A stretch of DNA of 59,131 bases, from positions 1 to 59,131 of the forward strand of contig JAHJDO010000127.1 in NCBI GenBank assembly GCA_018812485.1, read 5' to 3'. Below are positions 1 through 8,360 of this stretch, piece by piece. Below the pieces are notes generated by a model. The model had not been told where the DNA came from. It searched no databases and saw only the letters and a list, made by a program, of their open reading frames with translations. Source of the stretch: a bacterium (GTDB lineage: Bacteria; JAHJDO01). Made by a program: the position numbers and the translations under genes. Position 1 is the stretch's first letter. Every line of letters starts with the position of its first letter.

Positions 1-223
1 CCCGCTGCTTGCGGAATTAAGAGAAGTTTTGGTTTTGGAGACAGATTGGGATTAGCTACTCCGGGCCATATTAAGACCATTAAAGGCAGGGATATATTTC
101 CGATTCTTTCCCAGCAGTCAACGCACAGGTCGCAGTATGGAAATTGTCTTGGATGATGCTATGTGGGGAGTTTTTCAGGAAGGATACAGGAAAGGCTATG
201 GAGCAGATATTGACCACGTCAAA
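1..223 (+). pseudogene. Tagaturonate epimerase (UxaE-like) remnant, frameshifted
   Basis: The first frame, open from the window edge, encodes a stretch with the signature FGFGDRLGLATPGHI, which I recognise as the N-terminal region of the tagaturonate epimerase (UxaE) family of hexuronate catabolism. It stops near base 153. The continuation of the same family, DDAMWGVFQEGY and GYGADIDH, is found in the next frame from about base 137, so a single frameshift lies near bases 130-137. After about base 223 the similarity ends and another protein begins. No complete enzyme can be made. The 5' end is cut by the window. Confidence 0.6.
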
Positions 224-424
224 AAGCAGGAGGATACCTTCTGGACAGTAGAGATGGCTATCCCCTTTACATGTTTTAAAGAAGAAAAGCGGCGGGCTAA
301 CTTCAACCGTAATCGTCCTATATCAGAGGAGGCGGACAGATTAAGGGCGGAAATGAGAGGCTGGAGATATGTGAACGGCAGTAACCATAATGTAGATAAA
401 TTTGGTGTTATTTTATTTCAGTAA
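224..424 (+). pseudogene. CBM9-like carbohydrate-binding tail fused to the UxaE remnant
   Basis: In the same frame as the UxaE remnant the sequence changes abruptly to a segment with WTVEMAIPF, RANFNRNR and a C-terminal DKFGVILF, the pattern of the end of CBM9/DOMON-like carbohydrate-binding domains found on secreted sugar-binding proteins. Only about 66 residues remain, and no signal peptide or upstream part of such a protein is present. The in-frame join to an unrelated cytosolic enzyme points to a deletion between two genes rather than a working fusion. The family assignment is from recalled motifs only. Confidence 0.45.
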
Positions 425-454
425 TTAACGTCACATGTAGTGGAGCGGTGGTAG

Positions 455-758
455 TTGCAGATGGAAGAATTAGTTGAGATGATGGATAGAACGGGTGTTG
501 GTAAGGGTATTCTCTTGCCTGGAATAAGTCCTGAGTGCAGAAAACAATTCTCAACAGTGGAAGATACTATGGATGTTTGTGAGAAATACCCTGGTTCATT
601 CCTTTCTGTAATATTGATCCGAGAAGAGGCGATCCTTATCCATCCACAGATATCTTCCGGTATGGCATGGAAGTTCATTTTTGAAAAGTACAGTGATATC
701 CCAAAAGGCTTATGAGAAGATAGCGTGGAAGAATGCTGAAAAAATTTTACCAAAATAG
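455..758 (+). pseudogene. Amidohydrolase-family gene with internal deletion and frameshift
   Basis: The open frame 455-715 (86 codons, TTG start) begins with MEELVEMMDRTGVGKGILLPG, typical of the region just after the first metal motif of amidohydrolase_2 proteins, but the HxH motif itself is absent. Near base 707 the frame shifts and the other frame continues with AYEKIAWKNAEKILPK and a stop at 756-758, the usual C-terminal end of this family. About 150-200 residues of the barrel are missing. The piece is a remnant, distinct from the two amidohydrolases at 1806-3333. Confidence 0.6.
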
Positions 759-772
759 TTAGAAAGAATACA

Positions 773-1603
773 ATGCAAAGAAAATCACAATTGGTCCTAT
801 TGGGAGGACCAAAGGCTGTTCAATCTGACTATCGAGATATATTTAAATGGCCGATTATTACTCAGGAAGATGAAAGCGCCGTACTGGAGGTATTGCGGCG
901 CGGGGCTATGTCTGGGACTGATGTTACTGAACAGTTTGAGAAAGAATTTGCCACATGGCAGGGCACTAAATTTGCTTTAGCATTTAATAATGGTACTGCT
1001 GCCCTTCAGTCTGCTATGTTTGGTTGCAAAGTCAGTGTAGGGAATGAAATAATTTGCCCAAGTGTTACCTACTGGGCTTCTGCACTTCCTTGTTTTTCAT
1101 TGGGAGCTACAGTTGTTTTTGCTGATATCGACCCAGAAACTCTGGATGATGTAAAAGCCTTAGCAGTTGATTTAAATGTTGCAGGTAAGGTTCTGCATGA
1201 AGGAGGAAAAGTTTTTACCTATCACAATCACCAAATAGAATTTCGGCGATTTGAAGGTCGACTCATGTTGGAGGTTCTCTATGAAGAAACTGATCCCCGA
1301 TATCTGCAAGGGGAGATCGATACATATTGGGTGCAATATGGCGGTGGTGATCCTGTGGCGTGGTGCAAGCAGCTTAAAGATCGATTGCCGCTTCTACATA
1401 TGAAAGACTACATAATTACAGCAGAGAACAAGCCTGCCTTCGCTGAAATAGGTTGCGGCAATTTTATCTGGAAGGAGATTGTGACGGCAGCCGAAAAATC
1501 CGGTTGCGAATGGTTTATTATCGAACAAGATGTTTGTTCGGGAGATCCCTTCCAATCGCTTAAATTGAGCTTTGAATATGTGAAAGGATCCCTATGTTTC
1601 TAG
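773..1603 (+). pseudogene. Chimera: DegT aminotransferase N-terminus joined to sugar isomerase/epimerase C-terminus
   Basis: Residues 1 to about 124 match the start of DegT/DnrJ/EryC1 PLP aminotransferases (LLGGPKAV, GAMSGTDVTEQFE, NNGTAALQ, FADIDPETL) but end before the PLP lysine. From about base 1143 the frame continues without a break into the C-terminal half of an AP-endonuclease-2-like sugar phosphate isomerase/epimerase (TYHNHQIEF, EIDTYWVQ, LLHMKD, EQDVCSGDPF). Neither half is complete, so I read it as a deletion scar that happened to stay in frame. A functional fusion is unlikely because the aminotransferase active site is missing. Confidence 0.7.
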
Positions 1604-1805
1604 TTATGTTAATTTAAGTTAGTCACTTTTAGAGCTTATATTAAACGAGCCATTGCGACTCAGGAAAAGATGATATCAAAGTGCTAAGTTGCAGAATGTT
1701 TTCTTAATGAGACAAGCGAAATTAGAGAGTAAGACTCTGTCATGGTCAGAGTGGGAGAGGGAAAAATGGGTAAGAAACTATTAAGTGAAATTTAAGGAGA
1801 AAAAT

Positions 1806-2579
1806 ATGAGAGAGACCGAAAATGCATCAAAAGCACCTAGATATTTTATTTTTGACTGTAACGTGAGACTGGGTCATTCAAGAAAAGAAAAACTTCAACA
1901 CACACAGCCTCAAGATATCATTAATATCATGGGTGAACAAAAGATTTCAAAGGCTTTGTGCTGTCATATTTGGGCAGAGAATGGTGCAGTGATTTTTGGC
2001 AATAATCTCCTGATCGATATAACAGAAGAATTTCTTGATAGAATTGAAAGACAATTTGTTGTCCAACCCTTACTTATCAAAAATTATGATGTTTTACTAT
2101 CTGAGATGAAAGATAAGAAGGTGCGTTCTCTCAAGATATTTACAAATAAGTTTAATCTCGTTATGTGTGAAGAGATATTTGGTGATATCTTTACCTTTTG
2201 CCATGAGCACAAAATACCTGTATGGATTAGTGAATCGGAGATTGAATGGAGAGATTTATGCTGGGCGCTTAAAAATTATCCCGCTCTTAATTTTGTTATA
2301 ACAGACAGCGGCTATAATAAAAACAATATGATGGTCTCATTGATGCGAAACTATGCAAATTTATTTTTTGATATGTCGCATTACAATATCTTTGACGGAA
2401 TTGTCAGTATGGTAAATGAATTTGGAAGTAAGAGATTTATGTTCGGTTCCAGTTTGCCCAAATATTCGCCAGCAGCTCCAATCAACTTCATATTGGAATC
2501 TCGCATTTCCGAAACACAAAAAGCGGATATTCTTGGAAACAACCTTGAGAAATTACTTGGAGATATTAGATATGAATAA
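1806..2579 (+). CDS. Amidohydrolase-like TIM-barrel protein lacking metal ligands (predicted pseudoenzyme)
   Basis: 257 residues. I place the start at the ATG at 1806 because TAAGGAG lies 7-8 bases upstream; an open frame extends back to 1785. The protein aligns by eye with its downstream neighbour, but each expected metal position is changed: the DxHxH motif reads DCNVRLG, the SHTW position reads SESE, GHAGG reads TDSGY, and GSDTP reads GSSLP. It is therefore probably not a hydrolase, and may be a structural partner of the intact protein. The stop overlaps the next start (ATGAATAA), which implies translational coupling. Confidence 0.7.
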   Translation: MRETENASKAPRYFIFDCNVRLGHSRKEKLQHTQPQDIINIMGEQKISKALCCHIWAENGAVIFGNNLLIDITEEFLDRIERQFVVQPLLIKNYDVLLSEMKDKKVRSLKIFTNKFNLVMCEEIFGDIFTFCHEHKIPVWISESEIEWRDLCWALKNYPALNFVITDSGYNKNNMMVSLMRNYANLFFDMSHYNIFDGIVSMVNEFGSKRFMFGSSLPKYSPAAPINFILESRISETQKADILGNNLEKLLGDIRYE

Positions 2580-3333
2580 GAGAATTATAGATTTCCATAC
2601 GCATATTGGAGAATGGCAGGAGTATCTCAGGATAAATACGGTAAAGGATTTTCAACAAATATTGTCTGTTATGAATATATGTGGAATTGCAAAATTAGTC
2701 CTTTTTGTAGGTGGCACCAATGAAGAGGAAGTACAAAATCATAATGTGTATCAGCTTTACAAAAAATATCCTGATAGAATCATTCCATTCATGGGAATAA
2801 ATCCGCATTACTCTGATAATATCAGCGAACGGCTTGAAAAGTACGTCAATGAATATCAAATGAAGGGGATAAAACTTCATCCGAACGTCTTCAGACTTTC
2901 CGTTAAAGAAAAGGTCTACGACAAGATATTCTCTTTTGCGGATAGACATCAATTAACTGTAATCTCTCACACATGGGAAGGGTCACAATTTTGTGCGCCT
3001 GAATTTTTTGGGGAGATTTCCGATACTTACAAAAACGCGACTATTGTTCTTGGACATGCAGGTGGAAGCAAAAAAGAAAGTGCTGTTAAAACAGCAAAAA
3101 AACATAATGTCTATCTGGAACTTTGTACCAGTTTTACATTTTATGGTTCTCTTGAAAACATGATTTCAGAGATAGGAGATGATAGGATTTTGTTTGGAAG
3201 CGATACTCCTTTTATTGATCCGCGAACTACTATTGGCTGGATTAAGGGAACTAATATATCAGATGCGTCAAAAGAAAAAATATTTTTCAAAAACGCAGAG
3301 ACAGTTTTAAACATTAAAGCAAAGGAAGAATGA
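2572..3333 (+). CDS. Amidohydrolase family protein (metal-dependent hydrolase)
   Basis: 253 residues starting at the ATG inside the ATGAATAA overlap with the upstream gene; the longer open frame from 2416 lies inside that gene and is not used. Metal-site motifs of the amidohydrolase_2 (PF04909) family are intact: IDFHTHIG near the N-terminus, VISHTW, LGHAGG, and FGSDTPF near the C-terminus. The substrate cannot be told; relatives act as lactonases or decarboxylases in sugar-acid and aromatic-acid breakdown. The stop overlaps the start of the next gene (ATGA), so the three genes form one operon. Confidence 0.8.
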   Translation: MNKRIIDFHTHIGEWQEYLRINTVKDFQQILSVMNICGIAKLVLFVGGTNEEEVQNHNVYQLYKKYPDRIIPFMGINPHYSDNISERLEKYVNEYQMKGIKLHPNVFRLSVKEKVYDKIFSFADRHQLTVISHTWEGSQFCAPEFFGEISDTYKNATIVLGHAGGSKKESAVKTAKKHNVYLELCTSFTFYGSLENMISEIGDDRILFGSDTPFIDPRTTIGWIKGTNISDASKEKIFFKNAETVLNIKAKEE

Positions 3334-4313
3334 TGACAAACAAAAAAATACCATGGCAAATTGTCATACCTTCGGAAGTAATTACTGAATATGCAGGCAC
3401 TAAATTAGGTGAATATTATTCCAATCCTGATATCAGAGTTGCCAGCTGTATATCAGCGACGGAAAAGCTGAAAAAACTTTATGGACTGGATATAGGAATA
3501 GGTTTCCCTGGTCATGCCTATGCGGGTGTTTCTGCTTTTGGATCCGAAATATTATTTCCTGAGGATGATGCTCCGATGGTCAAAGAACCTGTATTCAAAA
3601 CAATGGAGTCATTGAAAAATGCAAAACTGCCTGATATGGGAAAAAGCGGTTTAATGCCTCAAATAATAAAAGATTATGAGTATGCAAAAGCAAAATATCC
3701 AAAAGGAAAAATAGGTTTAAGTTCAGGAGGAGAAGGACCAATGACCACTGCTGTTCTCCTTAGAGGGCAGGGATTTTTTGTGGATTTGTATGACCATCCA
3801 GAAATCTGTCATAGATTTTTGGACATTTGCGCACAAAGTTATATAGAATCTATCAGATTTATAGATAATTACTCAGGTAAAATTACAAGCAGGCAGAGGA
3901 TCGGTATTGCTGATGATTTTGGTGGAATGATGTCTGCTTCAATGTTTAAGAAATTTGTTCTACCTTATTGGAAAAAAATATATGAAGCATTTCCTGATGC
4001 AAGCCGTTCTCTGCACTGCGAAACTCTTACCAGAGAACACCTTAAGTTTCTGGATATATTAAAAATAACCGGCTTCGATCCGGGAACAGATCGGTATTTA
4101 ACGGTCAGTGATATTGTTGGCAGTACAAAAGCACGCTTTACATGGAATCTTTTCACTGTTAAAGATATGCTGCAAGGAACTCCTGCTTCCATAGAAGAAA
4201 TATATAAAAAGTCTGTTGAAGACGGCTCTCCAGCTATGATGACAGAATTATGCCGAGGTATACCACAAAAAAACATACATGCCTTTATAAAAATTGCTAA
4301 AAAATACGAGTAG
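3330..4313 (+). CDS. Uroporphyrinogen-decarboxylase-like (URO-D/MtaA fold) protein
   Basis: 327 residues; start ATG overlaps the previous stop, with a second ATG directly after it. The overall pattern (GIGFPGHAYAG, SSGGEGPMTTAVLL, ADDFGGMMS, FVLPYWKKIYEAF, GFDPGTD) fits the URO-D superfamily that also holds cobalamin-dependent methyltransferases. The zinc motif HxC of MtaA-type methyltransferases is not clear: the position reads LHCET. It lacks obvious heme-pathway neighbours, so true uroporphyrinogen decarboxylase is unlikely. URO-D-like genes of unknown role next to amidohydrolases are common in sugar-catabolic loci of uncultured bacteria. Confidence 0.65.
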   Translation: MMTNKKIPWQIVIPSEVITEYAGTKLGEYYSNPDIRVASCISATEKLKKLYGLDIGIGFPGHAYAGVSAFGSEILFPEDDAPMVKEPVFKTMESLKNAKLPDMGKSGLMPQIIKDYEYAKAKYPKGKIGLSSGGEGPMTTAVLLRGQGFFVDLYDHPEICHRFLDICAQSYIESIRFIDNYSGKITSRQRIGIADDFGGMMSASMFKKFVLPYWKKIYEAFPDASRSLHCETLTREHLKFLDILKITGFDPGTDRYLTVSDIVGSTKARFTWNLFTVKDMLQGTPASIEEIYKKSVEDGSPAMMTELCRGIPQKNIHAFIKIAKKYE

Positions 4314-5060
4314 TCAGGGAAAATATAAGGAAGTAAAAATATGCAAGTAGGGGTAACCGTAACATAGCTGCGATTTCACCCAATAAAACTTCCGTTTTTA
4401 TAAATGGAACTGGATTTGGCCCGCTGTCACCAGGGGCAAAGTAAGGCCTTTTCCAAGGCTAAAACCGCCTGTTTTTTTAGACGACAATTTTACCAATTGT
4501 AACTACGCATAAGATTTTTTGTATTAAATATTTATATTTCAGGAGTATCCCCAAAAAACGGGCATCAAGACTCATAAGTAGTTTTAGTTGAGTAAGATGT
4601 GTGAATCAAGAAGTGAAGCAACAATTCTTTTGCAAAAAACCCATATTATATGCGATTTGAATTTTATGACATTATAAGATAATTACGAATTTAGGTATGT
4701 TATGGACTCATCCCTAAAACCTATATAGAAATAAGAAAAAGAGGTAAAAAAAAGAAGTCTCCGTTGGAATAATGGTTATCCTTAAGAAATGTCCAGCAAT
4801 CTTTTTTGTAATCTTTTAACTGCTTGTATAACAGAATGTTATGGATAAAATTGCCGCTGAGAACAGGACAAAATTGGACAAAATTACAGGTTCAAGCATC
4901 GTCCGAGACGACAAATATCTTTATAAAATCATCTCTGATTTTGCTGGATCGATCAAGTGATTGGTGTATAATGACCTCATATGTAAGGGGCAGGCATAGG
5001 GGATATACGGAGATTTACCTGTTATATACTATGCAGGGGCGAGCTAAAAGGAGTTACGTT
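4314..5060. other. Long non-coding stretch with a possible 39-codon ORF
   Basis: About 750 bases between the URO-D-like gene and the formate channel. It contains a very short start after an AAGGAAG sequence (MQVGVTVT then stop, near 4341), a GC-rich patch at 4415-4480 ending in seven T (a weak terminator candidate), and a small open frame 4841-4960 (39 codons, ending DFAGSIK) without a convincing ribosome site. I recognise no homologue. The last 120 bases hold the promoter module described separately. Overall it looks like a decayed region plus a regulatory leader. Confidence 0.4.
4938..4990 (+). promoter_or_regulatory. Promoter module of the formate/nitrite channel, shared with purH
   Basis: A -10 hexamer TATAAT is at 4967-4972, preceded by a poor -35. 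The whole stretch 4938-4990 is nearly the same as 23373-23426 in front of purH: 46 of 54 aligned columns agree, with one gap and seven differences that are all transitions. Such conservation around a -10, including bases downstream of it, suggests a common regulator or a duplicated promoter. Confidence 0.6.
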
Positions 5061-5894
5061 TTGAAAGATACACCACCAAAGGGATATGATCCAAAATTAA
5101 GTCCTAAAGAACTCCAAACCCAAATATCATATCTGGGAATTAAAAAGGCAAATACAAAAATCTGGCAATTGTTTCTTCTAGGTATTCTTGCAGGATTATA
5201 TATCAGCATAGGAGGACATGCATTTCTTGTTGCGCTTGAGCAAGGTATGGGGAAGATTATCGCAGGTGCTGTTTTTAGTGTCGGACTGGTATTAGTTGTT
5301 ATTGCAGGAGCTGAGCTGTTTACTGGAAACATAATGATGATAGTAGGAGCCATATCAACATTCTTCCCAATTCGAAAAATGTTGAAAAATTGGACAGTTG
5401 TTTATTTAGGCAATTTTGTTGGCGCTTTTTTATTTGCATTTCTTATCTTTAAATCAGGTCTTCTTGGTACACACTTAGACATCAACAAGTTGGGACAATT
5501 AGCAATAAAAATATCTGCTGATAAACTGAATTTATCGTTTACAGAATGTTTTATTAGAGGGATATTCTGTAACATGCTGGTTATTCTTGCCATTATTATG
5601 GCATATTTCTCAAAAGATATTATTTCTAAAATATTCTGCTGTATATTGCCAATTATGGTGTTTGTGGCCTCAGGATTCGAGCACTGTGTTGCAAATATGT
5701 ACCTAATTCCAATAGGTCTTTTTGTAAAAGGCGTTCCTTTTTACAAGCAATACATAATATTCCAAAATCTTATACCTGTAACGCTAGGGAATATAGCAGG
5801 CGGATTGTTTATCCTCGTTATACATCCAAACAGAATAAGACAGCTTATTGCATTATTTTCTCACAAACCTTCTTCACGCACTAATACTAAATGA
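5061..5894 (+). CDS. Formate/nitrite transporter family (FNT) channel
   Basis: 277 residues, about six membrane segments, FNT family (FocA/NirC type). I choose the TTG at 5061 because AAAAGGAG lies 7 bases upstream; the open frame reaches back to 4824 but that part is promoter sequence. Recognisable features are GILAGLYISIGGHAF in the first helix, AGAELFTGN, WTVVYLGNFVGA, and the GFEHCVANMYLIP segment. FNT proteins move formate, nitrite or hydrosulfide; formate fits best here beside hydrogenase and folate C1 genes. The 3' end overlaps the convergent hydE by 34 bases. Confidence 0.88.
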   Translation: MKDTPPKGYDPKLSPKELQTQISYLGIKKANTKIWQLFLLGILAGLYISIGGHAFLVALEQGMGKIIAGAVFSVGLVLVVIAGAELFTGNIMMIVGAISTFFPIRKMLKNWTVVYLGNFVGAFLFAFLIFKSGLLGTHLDINKLGQLAIKISADKLNLSFTECFIRGIFCNMLVILAIIMAYFSKDIISKIFCCILPIMVFVASGFEHCVANMYLIPIGLFVKGVPFYKQYIIFQNLIPVTLGNIAGGLFILVIHPNRIRQLIALFSHKPSSRTNTK

Positions 5895-6883
5895 TTTGGT
5901 ATTAGTGAATGCCCGTGGTTTTGCGCAATCTTTCTGCCAATTTTCTTTACTCTGTTTTCCATACAGTATCTGCATGTTATGGGGTCTTCTCCTATGCATG
6001 GTTTATCAGGATAAAGCCTGTAATTTTGTTTGTATCTCTCGGGTGTAATGTTCGGCATTACGACATTAGCTCCTGACTGCAGTATTATTTCCCTGGCATC
6101 AGAGCGCAATACATCCATAGCTGTAGTAGCAGGCAGGAGAACCTTTGGACAGAGGATTCTAACCAATGCAATGAATTTCTGCACAATTGAAAAATCTCCA
6201 TTTTTACTGCCAGAGAGAGGTGTGTCATTATTTGAAATATAAGGACCTGCTCCTACCATATGAAAATTCCATTTTTTTATAAACAGAATATCATCTGCTA
6301 TATGCTCTATTGTTTGTCTCGGCAGGCCTATCATAGAACCGCTGCCAACCTGATATCCAAGCTCAAACAACCATTGGAGGCATTTTAATCTTTCATGGTA
6401 ATTGTCGTCAGGATGCAGTTTCATGAACAGGTTTTCATTACTTGTCTCAAACCTTAGTAAATATCTGTCTGCGCCAGAAGCTTTGAATGCCTTATACTCA
6501 TCAAAACTTCTCTCACCGATACTTAGAGTTACAGCCAGATCAGTATGCGTTTTGATGTCTTCTACTAATTTGGCTAATACCTTTTTTGTAAACCATATAT
6601 CTTCGCCTGACTGGAGAACGATTGTTTTAAGACCATGCTTATCTATCAGGACGGCTGTCCGGAGAATTTCTTCAGGAGACATCCTGTAACGAGGAATCTT
6701 TTTATTTGACTTGCGAAGACCGCAGTAAAGACAATCTTTTCTGCAAAAATTTGAAAATTCGCATATGCCTCTTAGATGAACCTCATCACCGACATTTGCT
6801 TTTCTTACACAATCAGCTTGCTTAACAATATCAGAGAAATCGTCCTTCTTTAATATCTCAGAAATATATGTCTCTTTCTCCAT
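5861..6883 (-). CDS. hydE: [FeFe]-hydrogenase H-cluster radical SAM maturase HydE
   Basis: 340 residues from the ATG at 6883 (AAGAG upstream); an earlier ATG at 6952 would lengthen the overlap with hydG. The radical-SAM cluster motif CX3CX2C is at residues 47-54 (CRKDCLYC). Other HydE marks are LQSGEDIW, GERSFDEY, RFETSNE, GSGSMIGLPRQT and the C-terminal CRYCMENR. HydE works with HydG and HydF to make the dithiomethylamine-bridged diiron subcluster of [FeFe]-hydrogenase; it lies in the operon with both, and the target hydrogenase is at 18308-22250. It is the last gene of the operon and converges on the FNT gene. Confidence 0.95.
   Translation of the reverse strand: MEKETYISEILKKDDFSDIVKQADCVRKANVGDEVHLRGICEFSNFCRKDCLYCGLRKSNKKIPRYRMSPEEILRTAVLIDKHGLKTIVLQSGEDIWFTKKVLAKLVEDIKTHTDLAVTLSIGERSFDEYKAFKASGADRYLLRFETSNENLFMKLHPDDNYHERLKCLQWLFELGYQVGSGSMIGLPRQTIEHIADDILFIKKWNFHMVGAGPYISNNDTPLSGSKNGDFSIVQKFIALVRILCPKVLLPATTAMDVLRSDAREIILQSGANVVMPNITPERYKQNYRLYPDKPCIGEDPITCRYCMENRVKKIGRKIAQNHGHSLIPNHLVLVREEGL
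5879..5907. terminator. Inverted repeat across the overlapping 3' ends of fnt and hydE
   Basis: CACTAATAC at 5879-5887 is matched exactly by GTATTAGTG at 5899-5907, an 11-base loop between them. It sits where the two convergent genes overlap, so it could stop transcription from both sides. There is no T run, so a Rho-independent terminator is not proven; an RNA-stability hairpin is equally possible. Confidence 0.4.
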
Positions 6884-8360
6884 TCTCAACTCTTTTATAG
6901 TATTCCATAAGTTTTGGGTAAAATTCGGGTATAAGCTTTTTAACTTCTTCAATCTCCTTGTTTATAATTTTTTCTCCTGCAATCTTAGTTTCTTTACTGC
7001 CAAAATCATCCAGCCATTCTCTGAAAGTAAGGACAGCGTTTAATTTACAAAAACGGCCTTCCTTTCCCGTTCTCAGAAGATCCATAATGCACTTGCCTGT
7101 TCTGCCGCAGCGATATCCTGCAGTACAAAATGAGGTAATATATCCCATTTCCGCAAATTCTCTTATTACATCATCAAGACTGCGTGTATCTCCCAGTAAA
7201 AACTGCTGGCGCTCTTTTTCCTGCTCGGTATATCTGTCGCTGTAGGCTCCGATTCCTATACGTGTTGAAGCATCAGTCTGCGTACATCCTAATGAAATTG
7301 CCTCTCTTCGCATTTGAGCGCTCTCCCTTGCAGTAATAATCATTCCTGTATAAGGCACTGCCAAACGTATCACTGTTACCAGCTTCTTGAAATCGTTATC
7401 ACTTACCTTATGCTTTGGATCCTGTGTAATCGGAGAATTTGACGCAGGTTCAAGACGCGGAAAAGAAATAGTGTGAGGACCTATGCCAAACTTTTCCTCT
7501 AATTCTCTTGCATGGTATAGAAGTCCCATAACTTCAAATTTCCAGTCATACAGGCCGAATAAAGCGCCTATTCCAACATCGTCAATTCCTGCTTCCATTG
7601 ACCTGTGCATACAGTACAATCTCCATCTGTAATCCGACTTTATTGTGCCTGAAGGGTGAACTTCCTGATATGTTTTATGATGATAGGTTTCCTGAAAAAC
7701 CTGAAACGTTCCTATCCCAACGCCCTTTAATTTTTTTAGATTCTCTATTGATAACGGAGCAGCGTTCATGTTAACTCTGCGTATACTTCCATATCCATTC
7801 TTTCCCTTTACCTCTACCTTTACCTTGTATATCTGCTTTATACTGGAAGTCATGTAATCTATATCCGTAGCCGGATGTTCACCACAAACAACTATCAATC
7901 TCTTGTGCCCGATTTTACCTGCCAAAACCTCTGTTTCTTTCTTGACTTCTTCCAATGTAAGCACTCTTCTTTTCTCATCCTTGTTTTCCTTTCTAAATCC
8001 GCAATAGAGACAGCTGTTCACACACAAGTTTCCAAGATAAAGAGGAGCAAATGTTACAATCCTGTTGTCATAAACCTTTTTCTTGACCTTAGCTGCTGTA
8101 CTTGCCATTTCCTCCAGAGTATCTTTGTCATTCACATTGAGTAGTATAGCTGTTTCCTCTGGCGTAAGTGTTTCAACAGCCATTGATTTGGCAAGAATGT
8201 CTCTTGTCTTTTTTGTGTCAACGCATTTATTATTCTCCAATTTCTCTGTAATCTCTTCATCATTTATAAAGTCATTGTCTCCATCCATATATTTTGTAAT
8301 CTCGTTTCTTTTAATCCTGTTATCTATCCACGATTTTGTATCGCTTATTTCTGCACACAT
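6858..8360 (-). CDS. hydG: [FeFe]-hydrogenase maturase HydG (tyrosine lyase)
   Basis: 500 residues, usual size for HydG. The enzyme cleaves tyrosine to give the CO and CN ligands of the H-cluster. The radical-SAM motif CX3CX2C is at residues 113-120 (CVNSCLYC), and the C-terminal second-cluster cysteines are seen in SFCTAGYRCGRTGKC and EGRFC. NMNAAPLSIE, VFQETYH and GALFGLYDWKFEV are typical. It overlaps hydF upstream by 16 bases and hydE downstream. All cluster ligands are present, so the enzyme should be functional. Confidence 0.96.
   Translation of the reverse strand: MCAEISDTKSWIDNRIKRNEITKYMDGDNDFINDEEITEKLENNKCVDTKKTRDILAKSMAVETLTPEETAILLNVNDKDTLEEMASTAAKVKKKVYDNRIVTFAPLYLGNLCVNSCLYCGFRKENKDEKRRVLTLEEVKKETEVLAGKIGHKRLIVVCGEHPATDIDYMTSSIKQIYKVKVEVKGKNGYGSIRRVNMNAAPLSIENLKKLKGVGIGTFQVFQETYHHKTYQEVHPSGTIKSDYRWRLYCMHRSMEAGIDDVGIGALFGLYDWKFEVMGLLYHARELEEKFGIGPHTISFPRLEPASNSPITQDPKHKVSDNDFKKLVTVIRLAVPYTGMIITARESAQMRREAISLGCTQTDASTRIGIGAYSDRYTEQEKERQQFLLGDTRSLDDVIREFAEMGYITSFCTAGYRCGRTGKCIMDLLRTGKEGRFCKLNAVLTFREWLDDFGSKETKIAGEKIINKEIEEVKKLIPEFYPKLMEYYKRVENGERDIYF

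Noticed and set aside
2416-2571. N-terminal extension of the intact amidohydrolase
   Set aside because: It lies inside the upstream gene in another frame; the family starts near the HTH motif and a coupled ATG is at 2572.
4824-5060. N-terminal extension of the FNT channel
   Set aside because: This stretch contains the TATAAT promoter module shared with purH, and a TTG with a good ribosome site at 5061 fits the family N-terminus.
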